Shown: positions 41,501 to 49,159, counted from the first letter of the stretch. The stretch is 64,000 nt of DNA from Nymphaea colorata (GCF_008831285.2 NC_045138.2:34691934-34755933), one strand, 5' to 3'. Notes: a model not told the origin generated them from the letters alone. A program made the numbers and translations.

Positions 41501-42298
41501 TCCTTAAAAATCCATGCCAACCATTCTAAGCAGATATTCAAAGTAGAACCAGAAGGATACGCAGCGTGCAAAAGGAGAAACTATAAAATAAATTTCCTTT
41601 TTTCTATGCAATCAAGCATCCCCAAGTATCCTTACATCTTTGGCATAAGCGAAATACCAGCCCAAGAAACTCGCACGCAGTGCTCAAGGTGGGAAAAAAT
41701 GGGACAAATATTGAATGCCGGCAGTAAAGAAGTTTTGCTTTTGTTTGACGTGCTTCAGACTTTCTACTTTCTAAGCAGAAACCATGTCCACCAAACAAAT
41801 AAAACAACACAAATATCATTCCCCGTATGATGTTCCCAACACCCATTGCTAATTCCAAACGTCTCCCCGCATATCGAACAAGAGACCAGTAGTCGATGCC
41901 CCAACAGCCTAGGCACTAACAAGTCAAACTTGAAAAACTAGTGAGAAGGGAAAACCTGAAGCCGGAATGAAAGCGCATGGAAATGAAACTCTACAAAAGA
42001 AGGCCAACTGTGTTTTTTATTTATAAACTCCCAACAGAGAACACTCGATAAGCCTTTTCCATACGTTCCCACATGAAACGGCAGCAAGCCAAAACCAGAA
42101 ACACCACCTTCAGTTGAATGGTGAAAGAGATATATAAGAATAAAGCATATTGTACCGGTCGAAGCCGGTTCGTGGAAGTGAGTAGGGGCAGGAGGCGAAG
42201 GAGCGGCGCCGAAACGGTGGAGAGAAGGCGTGGAAAAACGAGGGAGGAGGACAGGTCTTGAGAGGGCCAGCTCCTTGAGCGGTAAACCCCAAACCCAT
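11212..42298 (-). CDS. POLI: Organellar DNA polymerase I (plant POLIA/POLIB type), 12 exons, intact
   Basis: Family A DNA polymerase replicating and repairing plastid and mitochondrial DNA. Exons (minus): 42298-42156, 41127-40185, 40041-39853, 38853-38177, 36718-36265, 32803-32708, 28685-28593, 28476-28282, 20750-20658, 18623-18411, 18323-18234, 11373-11212. All junctions keep phase, giving 3348 nt (1115 aa); Arabidopsis homologues are near 1050. The N-terminus is Arg/Ser/Pro-rich and transit-peptide-like. The 3'-5' exonuclease shows DTE (D360, E362), WHNYSFD (D433) and YSVRD (Y536, D540). The polymerase shows motif A DYGQLELRI (D862, split by an intron), motif [15 protein letters not shown] (R937, K941, F945, Y949) and motif C VHDEV (D1065). 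F945 matches E. coli Pol I F762, a ddNTP-insensitive type. Exon 1 is least certain: start and donor (CG|GTACAA) were chosen for phase and transit-peptide composition. Introns 5, 6, 8 and 11 carry transposons. Confidence 0.95.
11601..11790. repeat. 99-bp tandem repeat in POLI intron 11
   Basis: TTGAAGGTCAC begins both units (11601-11699 and 11700 to about 11790). The second is diverged by substitutions and small indels. No frame or transposon feature is linked to it. Confidence 0.75.
11800..12502. other. POLI intron 11, no feature seen
   Basis: AT-rich intron sequence between the 99-bp repeat and the hAT target duplication. Only short spurious frames are present. Confidence 0.5.
13850..14757 (+). 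pseudogene. hAT-family transposase relic (DUF659/dimerisation type)
   Basis: Conceptual translation in shifting frames shows [10 protein letters not shown], then [25 protein letters not shown], typical of the DUF659 part of plant hAT transposases (read with several stops and frameshifts). Further on come [19 protein letters not shown] and, near 14680, [20 protein letters not shown], typical of the region before the C-terminal dimerisation domain. The relic stops where the Copia LTR begins at 14759, so the dimerisation domain is missing. It cannot encode a working transposase. Confidence 0.75.
14759..14967 (+). repeat. 5' LTR of the truncated Copia element
   Basis: Begins TGTTGGTTGTG and ends GCTGTAACA directly before the primer-binding site; about 209 bp, short as in many plant Copia elements. 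The start was inferred from the TG dinucleotide and the end of hAT homology. Confidence 0.7.
14968..14980 (+). other. Primer-binding site (initiator tRNA-Met type)
   Basis: TGGTATCAGAGCC directly follows the LTR end. This is the classic Copia site, complementary to the 3' end of initiator methionine tRNA. Confidence 0.9.
15638..16786 (+). pseudogene. Copia gag plus protease start
   Basis: A 382-codon open frame. Residues about 30-200 match the plant Copia gag (UBN2-like) with runs such as VMSWIMNS and [12 protein letters not shown]. An Arg/Gly-rich tract precedes a CX2CX4HX4C zinc knuckle ([14 protein letters not shown]). Near the end TTWIIDSG marks the aspartic protease active site, after which the frame breaks. 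The gag portion itself has no stop, but the element lacks reverse transcriptase, so it is not autonomous. Confidence 0.88.
16787..17935 (+). pseudogene. Copia protease remainder and integrase, frameshifted
   Basis: The pre-integrase region shows [16 protein letters not shown] and WHLRFGHP, the H-H-C-C zinc finger continues with [10 protein letters not shown], and the catalytic core shows [13 protein letters not shown] and NGVAERKH (D, D, E in order). These lie in three frames with stops between. Two small local tandem duplications are visible (near 17340-17395 and 17875-17935, the latter with period 32). The frame ends at KSYKCFDPL, where the element is truncated. Confidence 0.85.
19165..19931. 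mobile_element. Possible third hAT-like element of the GTACCC family
   Basis: In POLI intron 9. The right end reads CCTATGTGACATAG, whose reverse complement resembles the left end of the element at 33637. Subterminal DNA contains CTCAGTCAAAGTTGACTGAA and many TACCC words. An exact 8-bp match, GTGCAGAG, flanks it (19157-19164 and 19932-19939), but the left end shows no clear inverted repeat. Treat the left boundary as doubtful. Confidence 0.35.
19797..19840. repeat. (TA)n microsatellite
   Basis: About 44 bp of uninterrupted TA in POLI intron 9. Confidence 0.95.
20356..20480. repeat. 125-bp palindrome with a (TA)n centre
   Basis: The flanks CAATTTTTTTAGGAATATAT and the reverse complement of ATATATTCCTAAAAAATTG agree apart from one T. 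The arm continues through TGAATATCTGA to a long TA core at about 20388-20451. The whole block could form a cruciform or long hairpin in intron 9. A (GT)n tract follows directly (20482-20517). Confidence 0.92.
20482..20517. repeat. (GT)n microsatellite
   Basis: Nearly uninterrupted TG dinucleotides directly after the palindrome. Confidence 0.9.
20985..21216 (+). repeat. 5' LTR of the intron 8 Copia element
   Basis: Starts TGTTAGAATATTGG, ends CTCACGCAACA, about 232 bp. It is followed by a primer-binding site resembling TGGTAACAAAGCG with its first base changed. Confidence 0.93.
21542..21594. repeat. (TA)n microsatellite
   Basis: TA run with one C interruption, in the untranslated leader of the Copia element. 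Confidence 0.93.
21627..22930 (+). pseudogene. Copia gag relic, interrupted
   Basis: The first part has [10 protein letters not shown] and WIMNSADTS, like the gag of the Copia element at 14759, with an early frameshift. A diverged insertion (about 22050-22430) splits it. After that an Arg/Gly-rich tract leads to a zinc knuckle, [14 protein letters not shown], in which the last metal-binding cysteine is replaced by arginine. Then a serine-rich linker reaches the protease start region near TVWMI. Confidence 0.8.
22050..22430. repeat. Insertion within the Copia gag relic with a 72-bp tandem repeat
   Basis: Two near-identical 72-bp units (22185-22256 and 22257-22328) contain ACCCAACTCGAGTCAAACAC and are followed by a partial third. 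The segment has no gag homology. Its GACTCGAGTC-type words resemble those of the hAT-type element at 30687-31501, so it may be a diverged relative; ends and target duplication were not found. Confidence 0.6.
22931..24130 (+). pseudogene. Copia protease/integrase relic
   Basis: Runs such as [49 protein letters not shown], and a following NGVAKRKH-type motif (reached through a stop) give the pre-integrase, zinc finger and DDE core in order. [17 protein letters not shown] marks the end of the integrase. Frameshifts and stops are frequent. Confidence 0.8.
24540..25532 (+). pseudogene. Copia reverse transcriptase and start of RNase H, relic
   Basis: Near 24600 [13 protein letters not shown] marks the start of reverse transcriptase. 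Near 24990 the active-site run [15 protein letters not shown] is intact, followed by [10 protein letters not shown] and a stop, then [22 protein letters not shown] follows, and RNase H begins with [10 protein letters not shown] before it is cut by the nested element. Several stops and a deletion before 24960 rule out function. Confidence 0.82.
25533..25822 (+). repeat. 5' LTR of the nested element
   Basis: 290 bp, TGATGCAAGATG...CGCATCA. A TATATAAAGG motif inside (near 25635) is a likely promoter TATA box. Confidence 0.94.
25852..26121 (+). CDS. Gag-like N-terminal frame of the nested element
   Basis: An 89-codon frame starting 15 bp after the primer-binding site. It is polar and predicted helical, as in retroelement gag N-termini, but carries no recognisable domain. 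Downstream GC-rich DNA (26130-26990) with proline-rich frames such as 26554-26937 may be further degraded gag sequence. Function cannot be assigned. Confidence 0.35.
   Translation: MKDQVQQTLLLTIARQEADLLFVRQDLAVVTRNIDEIKEMLCSFLHYSQNKAENYQAFPANGIPNLCALRAEGSSQGYSARDARALGES
27010..27290 (+). repeat. 3' LTR of the nested element
   Basis: 281 bp, matching the 5' LTR except for an 8-bp deletion and scattered substitutions. It is preceded by the purine tract AGGGGAG and followed by the duplication CAATC. Confidence 0.94.
27291..27660 (+). pseudogene. Copia RNase H, second half
   Basis: Continues the frame cut at 25532: [23 protein letters not shown] style text, with [20 protein letters not shown], then [16 protein letters not shown] and [14 protein letters not shown], the standard Copia RNase H C-terminus. 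The polypurine tract TTGAGGAGGAG lies just before the 3' LTR at 27692. Confidence 0.88.
27692..27912 (+). repeat. 3' LTR of the intron 8 Copia element
   Basis: 221 bp, starts TGTTAGAATATTAG, ends TTCACGCAACA, followed by the duplication AATGA. Confidence 0.94.
29172..30603 (-). mobile_element. 5'-truncated LINE retrotransposon in POLI intron 6
   Basis: A perfect 16-bp target duplication AATCTGAAAGCTAGTT flanks it (29156-29171 and 30604-30619), a length typical of LINE insertion. On the minus strand, decayed frames show the zinc-binding domain that follows plant LINE reverse transcriptase: [16 protein letters not shown], a run like [19 protein letters not shown], then [19 protein letters not shown] (C..C..H..C). 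A weak RNase H-like frame follows at 29395-29772. The reverse transcriptase core and endonuclease are absent. No poly(A) tail was seen. Confidence 0.88.
30687..31501. mobile_element. Non-autonomous hAT-type element (815 bp) in POLI intron 6
   Basis: Ends CAATGTTTTAAAACC and, reverse-complemented, CAGTGTTTAAAAACTC form imperfect inverted repeats. The 8-bp duplications are GTTGTGAG (30679-30686) and GTTGTCAG (31502-31509), 7 of 8 identical. Subterminal regions carry many GAGTCAA/GACTCG words, and the interior is AT-rich with no transposase frame. It is a different family from the GTACCC elements. Confidence 0.85.
31510..32640. other. POLI intron 6, no feature seen
   Basis: AT-rich intron sequence with no recognised repeat or coding frame apart from a short duplicated word (GGCTGAATGAAGCTTACA) near 31765-31801. 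Confidence 0.5.
33637..34891 (+). mobile_element. hAT-like element carrying a methionine gamma-lyase fragment
   Basis: Located in POLI intron 5. Ends CTATGTCACATAAGTAC and, reverse-complemented, CTCTGTAACATGGGTAC match at 13 of 17 positions. A perfect 8-bp duplication TTTAGAAG lies at 33629-33636 and 34892-34899. Subterminal blocks of GGGTACGGGTGC (left) and GTACCGGTAC (right) resemble those of the hAT element at 12511-18167. No transposase is present; the interior is the 5' part of a GC-rich host gene. This is the structure expected of a gene-capturing (Pack-type) element mobilised by a related transposase, which is inference. Confidence 0.82.
33984..34573 (+). pseudogene. MGL: 5' fragment of methionine gamma-lyase, frameshifted
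   Basis: A PLP enzyme that cleaves methionine to methanethiol, 2-oxobutyrate and ammonia in the plant cytosol. The ATG at 33984 opens a frame reading [11 protein letters not shown] that stops near 34080. The homologous frame continues shifted by one base, with [49 protein letters not shown] and the PLP phosphate-binding loop SGMSAISS. Similarity ends near FVD at about 34525, then unrelated sequence follows. The PLP-binding lysine and the whole C-terminal two thirds are missing, so it cannot be an enzyme. GC content is far above the surrounding intron. Confidence 0.88.
34900..35520. repeat. POLI intron 5 segment with GAGGC-type palindromes and microsatellite
   Basis: Between about 35124 and 35285 the words TGAGGCATGTGCCTCA, GAGGCGTGTGCCTCA and GAGGTGTATGCCTCA recur with related half-sites (ACGCCTC), forming a cluster of short near-palindromes. 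A (TA)n(GA)n tract follows at about 35337-35390. No coding sequence was recognised. Confidence 0.6.
35525..35580. repeat. (TA)n microsatellite
   Basis: Uninterrupted TA run in POLI intron 5. Confidence 0.95.
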
Positions 42299-42314
42299 CG
42301 CCCCAGCAACTCTC

Positions 42315-42386
42315 CACCTTGCTCCGCTGCTCGACGCCGTAGCTTACTACCACCTTGCTCCGCTGCTCGACGCCGTAGCTTCTTAC
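42315..42386 (-). repeat. 36-bp tandem repeat in the POLI leader
   Basis: Two 36-bp units (42315-42350, 42351-42386) and the start of a third lie just upstream of the proposed POLI start codon. They therefore fall in its 5' untranslated region or promoter. The units contain GCTCCGCTGCTCGACGCCG. Confidence 0.8.
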
Positions 42387-42729
42387 CACCTTGCAACTCA
42401 CTGACCAGAGAACGAAAAACCCTTCAAGCACAGAGCTGGGGAGAAGCCAAAAGGCTAAAGAGATGAGGCCGTCTCACTCCCGTATTCTGTAAAACCTTTA
42501 CCCTTTTTCCTTTCCTGCAGGACAAATAAGACTCGTTACTTGCAGTCCTTTCATAATTTCCCTCCGCCCGGGACACCCCACCCCCCACAAAAAGAAAAAA
42601 AAAAAAAAAAAACAAACAGCCAACAAATGGAAACGTGTATTTTCTCTTTACAAAACAAAAGAAGCGGCTCTCTTCCCCTTTCATAAATATATGATATTAA
42701 ATTAAAATCGGTTTGCGAATGGAATCGAA

Positions 42730-43097
42730 CCATAATTATTTATTTATTTCACGAATCAAATTGGCTGAAACTTGTGTTTTAATTTAAAAATCATAAAATT
42801 GAAAAACTGACATTCATAAAGAAAATATCAAAAAGTATAAAACTGCAAACTATAATCGATTTAGCAAATAAATATTTGTTCCCTTCCTGCCTTCGCGCCT
42901 CCGGATGCGGTTCTCCATAATTATTTATTTGTTTACGAATCAAAGTGACTGAAAATTGTGTTTTAATAAAAAAATCACAAAATTGAAAAACCGACATTCA
43001 TAAAGAAAATATCAAAAAGTATAAAACTGCAAACTATAATGACTTTAGCAAATAAATATCTGTTTCCTTCGTGGCCCTGGGGGTGCGGTTCTCCTAC
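42730..43097. repeat. Tandem repeat of about 185 bp x 2 upstream of POLI
   Basis: Units 42730-42914 and 42915 to about 43097 both begin CCATAATTATTTATTT and contain AAAGAAAATATCAAAAAGTA. They end near GATGCGGTTCTC and GGTGCGGTTCTC. The pair lies about 430-800 bp upstream of the POLI start (minus strand), so it may overlap the promoter region. Confidence 0.9.
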
Positions 43098-43453
43098 GTC
43101 ATCCTGTTGCCCGTTTCAAGTCCGATGCAGGTAAGCTACTCCAAGTTTCCACATGCTGGTGGCATCGATCTCTTCTGCCGTCGAGAAATTTGGACGCCAG
43201 GCATTTGAATCAGGGTTCGGTTGTTTGCCTTTCGTTGTGGGGTTTTGGTGTTCGAGTCGGGGTTCGGTTGTAGTTGAGTCGGGGGCCCACGTCCACACAC
43301 CCCCATGCCCGGTGGCCGAGCCTGAATGGGTGGGTAAGAACCATGGAACCTGGCCTGGATGCACGGATCGACTATTGTAAGGGTGGATCATTAGCACGAA
43401 GACAGCACCTGTTCACGCCCATATTGTCGGCTTGAAATTTTAATACTTAAGTT
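43098..43453. other. Flank between the 185-bp repeat and the Gypsy element
   Basis: GC-richer DNA with a 75-codon plus-strand frame (43153-43380) that I do not recognise. It contains short direct words (GGGTTCGGTTGT twice), possibly old retroelement sequence. Confidence 0.35.
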
Positions 43454-43458
43454 GTGGA

Positions 43459-43867
43459 TGTTCTCCTGCGTCTAGAGTCTGCTTTGCTTTTGCTATATCT
43501 ACTTTGTTTATGTTGAGTTTTGGTGTAAGCGTTAGTGTTCACCTGTGTCGGAGTACCCTCCCAAAACGGCTCCTTAAGTGTAATATTGGGATTCCTTGTT
43601 TTGGATGGTCGGCATGAGAATTCTGTAAACGGCTTCGGTCATCATATGTAAGTAAAGTTAAAAGCTTACTTGCTTCCCTCGTGATGTACTCATCTTCTTC
43701 AAGTGAATATATTGCGAGTTTTCTTTCCACACTCTTTGTGCAATTTGTGTTATTTGTTTTCGAGAAAGCGTTCAAGTGATCTGCGGCCACTTGAACAAGG
43801 CGAAGGCTTGCGGCTTACTGGCGAGAGTTTGTCGCGCCGGACGGTCCGAATGAGTCGGCCCGTGACA
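43459..43867 (+). repeat. 5' LTR of the Gypsy element
   Basis: 409 bp, TGTTCTCCTGCG...CCCGTGACA. It differs from the 3' LTR at some tens of positions, many of them C/T or G/A. Confidence 0.94.
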
Positions 43868-44179
43868 ACTGATATCAGAGCTTAGGCTCTGTTCAAACTG
43901 GGGAAGCGATCGGAGAGTCGGTGTAGAGCGTCGCACCGACTTGCTACTGTTGAAGAGAATGCCATAGCATCACAATACAATCTGCGATGTGCCAAAGGCA
44001 ATAAGCCGGCCCGTCCAGAGGAAGCGAGCTCGGCCCATGACCAGGGAAACCTGGAAGAGACGGTGAATAGGTTAATCGCAGATGTGGCCACCCATGAGGA
44101 AGCCATCGGCTTTGCTGCCGAGACCTTTGAGGGATTCAAGGAGGAAATGAAGTTGATGCGGGAACAAATGGTCGAGTAA

Positions 44180-45283
44180 GTGGCCATGAACCGATCGCTC
44201 TCTGACTTGGTGAAGATCCTACAGGACGAAGTTGCTGGACTTCGGGCTTCAAATCAGAGATTGCTACGCACGAACTCAGCTAGTATTAGCCAAGAGAGGA
44301 CCAGTAGGGTCGACGTTCAACGTCCGGCGAAGTACAGTGGTAGTCGGGATGCGAGGGTGATCGACAACTTTCTGTTCAAAGTGGACTACTACCTGAACTT
44401 GCAGAACGTCGTAGAAGAACATCTGAAGATCAAGACCACAGCAATGCTGTTAGAGGGGGATGCTGTGGCTTGGTGGAGGCGGAAAATGCTAGACATTGAG
44501 AATGGTGATTGCACGATTACTACCTTTGATAACTTTCGCAAACAGTTGAAGAGGTACTTTATGTCCGTCGATGCCGAAAGACATGCTTATAGGTTGGTTG
44601 CAAACCTAAAGCAAACTGGCGCCTTGAGAGATTACATCCTGGCATATCAGAAGGTCATGTTGGATGCACCTATGATGCCAGAAAAAGACAAACTTCACTG
44701 GTTCAACATAGGGCTCCAATCTTAGGCCCAGACCGACGTGGAGAGATCGAACTCAGAGACCTTGGAGCAAGCATATGTAGCAGCCGAACGCTTGGCAGAT
44801 ACCCAACGCAAAAGCTACACTGATACCTTCAAGGCTGTGAAGAAGTCCGACCACAGCGGTAAGAGAGATGACCGGCGAGACCACAACAAAAATGAACCGG
44901 TGTTCCAGAAGCCAATCGAGAGAAAAACCTTCTTTCGCAAGGACTACACTGGGCCACCAAGGGAAGTAACTTGCTGGGTCTGCGGAGGTAAGCACCAAGC
45001 GCGCGTCTGTCCGAAGAGGGTGAGACCTACCGGGCAGGCCAATGCCGCAAGGGCCACTGAAGACGAGACCGAGGAAGGGCAGACACGAAGGGGTGCCGCT
45101 CAGACGATCAATGCTGTACAAAGCCGCGCAGCATCTAGCAGTTTGGTGTACAAGGAGCTGATGTACCTAGATGTCACTCTGAATGGAACGTCTACTATTG
45201 TGATGGTAGACTCTGGGGCTACACATAACTTCGTCTCGAAAGAGGAGGCGGAGCGAGTGGGATTGAAGCATGTGCCGCAGTAG
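44180..45283 (+). pseudogene. Gypsy gag and protease, one frame with two stops
   Basis: The capsid region shows NFLFKVDYYL and AVAWWRRK. The first in-frame stop (TAG, 44723-44725) follows GLQS. A zinc knuckle CWVCGGKHQARVC (CX2CX3HX4C) lies near 44972-45010. The protease active site VMVDSGATHNFV follows near 45203. The second stop (TAG, 45281-45283) follows VPQ. The frame is the same throughout, so there is no frameshift. Confidence 0.9.
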
Positions 45284-48200
45284 AGGACCCTTAAAACGGT
45301 GAACTCTGAAGCCAGACCCATCCTGGGAGAAGCGAAGGGTGTAACGGTTCAGATTCAAGGCTGGACGGGAGTCACTAACTTCTCTGTAGTACCTCTGAAT
45401 GATTTCAAGGTGATTTTGGGGATGGAGTTTCTTCGAGGCCAGAATGCAATGATGTTGTCAAAAACCAACACATTGACGTTGATGGGTGCGGATCAGTCTC
45501 ACACAGTGCACTGCCACTCCATCATAAACAAGTCACAGCCGATGTTGTCGGCTATGCAACTGAAGAAGGGCGTGCGTCATGGGGAACAAACATTTATCAT
45601 GGCCGTACGTCTAGAAGAAGATGACCCTCAACCGAGAGTCATTCCACCAGGACTAGCCTCAGTCCTCAAGCAGTTCGAGGGAGTGATGCCCCCCGAGCTG
45701 CCCAAGCACCTACCCCCGAGGCGTGAAGTTGATCATCAAATTGACTTGGTTCCCAGAGCCAAGCCACCAGCTATGGTCCCCTACAGAATGGGACCGATCG
45801 AATTGAAGGAGCTGCGAAGGCACCTTGATGACATGCTTGAGTCAGGAATCATTTGCCCCTCTAAGGCACCATTCGGGGCTCCTGTATTGTTTCAAACGAA
45901 ACATGATGGCTCTAAGCGACTCTGTATGGATTACCGCGCCTTGAACAAGGTGACGGTGAAGAACAAGTATCTATTGCCTCTCATTGCGGACTTGTTCGAT
46001 CAATTGGGCAATGCGAGGATCTTCTCTAAGTTGGACCTTCGTTCTGGCTACTGGCAGGTCATGATTGTGGAAGGTGATGAACCAAAGACCACTTGCGTCA
46101 CCCACTATGAAGCATATGAGTTCCTAGTCATGCCATTCAGGTTGACGAATGCCCCTGCAACTTTCTCGACTCTAATGAACAAGATATTCAACCCTTACCT
46201 TAACAAGTTTGTGGTGGTCTACCTTGATGACATTATGGTCTTTAGCAGCGACCTTAAGGAGCACGTCAGTCACTTGAAGACGGTGTTCCAAGTACTCAAA
46301 GAAAATGATCTCTTCGTGAAGAATGAGAAGTGTCGCTTTGGACAGCGGGAGATCAGTTTCCTCGGCCACATTGTAGGGAATGGCCAGCTACGAATGGATC
46401 CGGAGAAAGTGAATGCTGTTCAAGAATGAAAGCCGCCCTCGAATATGCCTGAATTACGGTCATTTATTGGGTTAACTAATTACTATCGGCGGTTCATCAC
46501 GAGGTGCTCATTGATAGCGGCGCCCTTCACTGACCTACTTAAGAAGAATAGATTCTGGATTTGGATTCAGTCCGCCCAGGATGCCTTTGAAGGCCTGAAG
46601 CGTGCCCTTGTACAAGAGTTTGTCCTCAGGTTGCAAAATCACTCCAAGCCCTTTGAAGTACACACAGACGCCTTAGATTTTGCCATTGATGGTGTCTTAA
46701 TGCAGGACGGTCATCCGATTGCCTATGAGAGTCGGAAGTTGAAGGACCCTGAGAAGCGGTACACGGTGCTTGAACGTGAAATGACCGCCATTGTGCATTG
46801 CTTGCGCATATGGAGGCACTACCTACTGGGGGCAGAGTTCGTCGTTAAGACGGACAATGTGGCCACGAGTTACTTCAAGACTCAGAAGAAGTTAAATCCG
46901 AAGCAGGCTCGTTGGCAGGAATTCTTGGCAGAGTTTGATTTCGCTCTGGAGTACAAGGTTGGAAAAACCAACGTGGTAGCAGATGCGTTGAGTAGAAAGA
47001 CAGAACTTGCAGCCTCTCGGGCGGGGACCTCTGAAGCATAGTTGGAGGGTGCGCTCCTCGAGCGGGTTCGTGAAGGGATGCGGCAAGACTCAGCGGCCCA
47101 ACACTTGGTTGCCTTGGCCGAAGCGGGGAAGACTCGAAGATTTTGGTTACGAGATGGGTTGCTACTCATCAAGGGCAGACGTGTTTTCGTGCCGAAGTGG
47201 GGCAACCTCCGGCGGGAGTTAACAAGAGAGTGCCATGATACGCTTTGGGCTGGCCATCCAGGCCATGAGCGGACTCTGACCCTTCTTGAACGTGGCTACT
47301 ATTGACCTCAGATGCGTGACGATGTGGAGGCATATGTCAAGACATGCCTCATCTGCCAGCAGGACAAGGGGACTAATCAGAAGCCTGCTGGCCTGCTCGA
47401 GCCTCTTCCTATTTCGGAACGTCCGTGGAAAAGCATCTCCATGGACTTCATTGTGAGTTTACCACGAGTTGATGGCTACAGCTCTATCTTTGTTGTTGTG
47501 GACATGTTTTCTAAGTATGCCACGTTCATCCCAACTACAAAGGAGAGTCTAGCGGAGAAGACGACAGAGATATTTGTGAAGCATATTGTTAAACACTGGG
47601 GTGTGCCAAAGAGTATTGTGAGTGATCGCGATGCTCGCTTCACGGGCAAGTTTTGGCGTGAAGTGTTTCGGTTGCTAGGCTCAGACTTGCTGTTTTCCAC
47701 AAACTTCCACCCTCATACTGATGGCAAGACCGAACGCATCAATGCTTTGTTGGAACAGTACCTGCATCACTTTGTCAGCGCCAACCAGAATAACTGGGTA
47801 AAGCTGCTCGATGTGGCCCAATTCTGTTACAACTTGCAGAAGAGCGAGTCTTCAGGCAACAGCCCCTTCGAAGTAGCCACCGGGCAGCAGCCGTTGATGC
47901 CTCACATGGTTGCAGCCCAAGAGAAGGGAAGACTCAGCTTTGCCTACTAGTTTGTCAGAGACTGGCAGGAACAGACGGAGATTGCTAAAGCGTTCTTGCA
48001 CAAGGCCGCCAAGAAGATGAAGAAGTGGGCTGACAAGAATCAGAGACATGCTGAGTTTCGAGTGGGAGACCAAGTTCTTGTCAAGCTTTATCCAGACCGC
48101 TCGGGGATCTTCCGTGGACGACACCGGACATTGATCAGAAAGTATGAAGGGCCATTTACAGTGGTCAAGAGGATTGGGAAGCTGACATACAAGCTAGATC

Positions 48201-48461
48201 TGCCGCCAGACTTCAAGGTACATTCAGTGTTCCACATGTGTAACCTGAAGCCCTTTTATGCGGATGATGAAGACCTGGGGAGAAGCCAACCACAACGAGA
48301 GCCGATCTTGCAACGCGCTCCTTCGACCCGGAGGGCCATCGACCGACAGTTGGACCATCCTTTGACACAAAGTGAACTACCTTGGAGAACCGAAACGATA
48401 CTTGGTCAGGTGGGTGGACGATGATCAACCAACATGGGAGTATGCCTTCCGCTTGAATTGA
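45284..48461 (+). pseudogene. Gypsy pol (reverse transcriptase, RNase H, integrase, chromodomain), with stops
   Basis: The frame continues from gag. Reverse transcriptase has LCMDYRALNKVT, FSKLDLRSGYWQV and the active site VVYLDDIMVF (near 46211). A normally conserved glycine is arginine in MPFRLTNAPATF. RNase H carries HTDALDFAIDGVLMQ and ALEYKVGKTNVVADALSR. Integrase has the H-H-C-C finger (HPGHERT...CLICQQDKG), the core SMDFIVSLP, SDRDARFTG, and HTDGKTERIN. Stops occur at 46427-46429, 47039-47041, 47303-47305 and 47948-47950. Near 48385 a small frameshift moves the reading into RYLVRWVDDDQPTWEYA, a chromodomain-like end finishing at 48461. Confidence 0.92.
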
Positions 48462-48537
48462 AGCCATTCATAAGAAGTCAGGATCTACCATGAAGCTGCT
48501 AGCGCCGAGGACGATGCTTGATTTGAAGGAGGGAGCA

Positions 48538-48953
48538 TGTTCCCCTGTGTCAAGAGTTTGTACAGTCCTTTGCTTTTGCTGTATCTACTTTGCTTATGTT
48601 GAGTCTTGGTGTAAGCTTTAGTGTTCACCTGTGTCAGAGTACCATCCCAAAACGGCTCCCTAAGTGTAATATTGAGATTCCTTGTTTTGGCTGGTCGGCA
48701 TGAGAATTCTGTAAGCGGCTTCGGCCATCATATGTAAGTAAAGTTAAAAACTTACTTGCTTCCATCGTGATGTACTCATCTTCTTCAAGTGAATATATTA
48801 CGAATTTTCTTTCCACACTCTTTATGCAATTTGTGTTCTTTGTTTTCAAGAAAGCGTTCAAGTGATCTACGCCCACTTGAACGAGGCAAAGGCTTGTGGC
48901 TTACTGACGAGAGTTTGCCACGCCGCGCGGTCTGAAGGAGTCGGCCCGTGACA
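48538..48953 (+). repeat. 3' LTR of the Gypsy element
   Basis: 416 bp, TGTTCCCCTGTG...CCCGTGACA, followed by the duplication GTGGA. Confidence 0.94.
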
Positions 48954-49159
48954 GTGGACATCCTTAAACAAATTTACGCTGCCTATTCTAGACCACAGGT
49001 CATGTAGCCAAAAGATCAGTTGCAATTAATATAGAAGGGGATGGGTTCAGTTTAGTGAAACTTTCATATAGCAAAGTCTGTCGCTGCCCATTGAGGGGAC
49101 CTAGCGCAGGGGTCTGGTCGAACCTTCCGGACAAGTGCTTTAACTGCCCGTTGTTTCTA

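Larger units (their letters stand above)
43459..48953 (+). mobile_element. Ty3/Gypsy chromovirus-like retrotransposon with both LTRs
   Basis: 5' LTR 43459-43867 and 3' LTR 48538-48953, each TGTTC...GTGACA. The target duplication GTGGA (43454-43458, 48954-48958) is perfect. The primer-binding site is a variant, TGATATCAGAGC, at 43870; a purine-rich GAAGGAGGGAG precedes the 3' LTR. Gag, protease, reverse transcriptase, RNase H, integrase and a chromodomain-like end follow in Gypsy order. At 5.5 kb with LTRs near 410 bp it resembles the Reina-type chromoviruses; that clade call is tentative. It lies between the divergent POLI and cardiolipin synthase genes. Confidence 0.95.

Noticed and set aside
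42021-42431. 136-codon minus-strand frame overlapping POLI exon 1
   Set aside because: It does not join in phase to POLI exon 2 at a good donor and starts within the 36-bp repeat. The overlapping frame from 42298 gives a better transit peptide and joins in phase.
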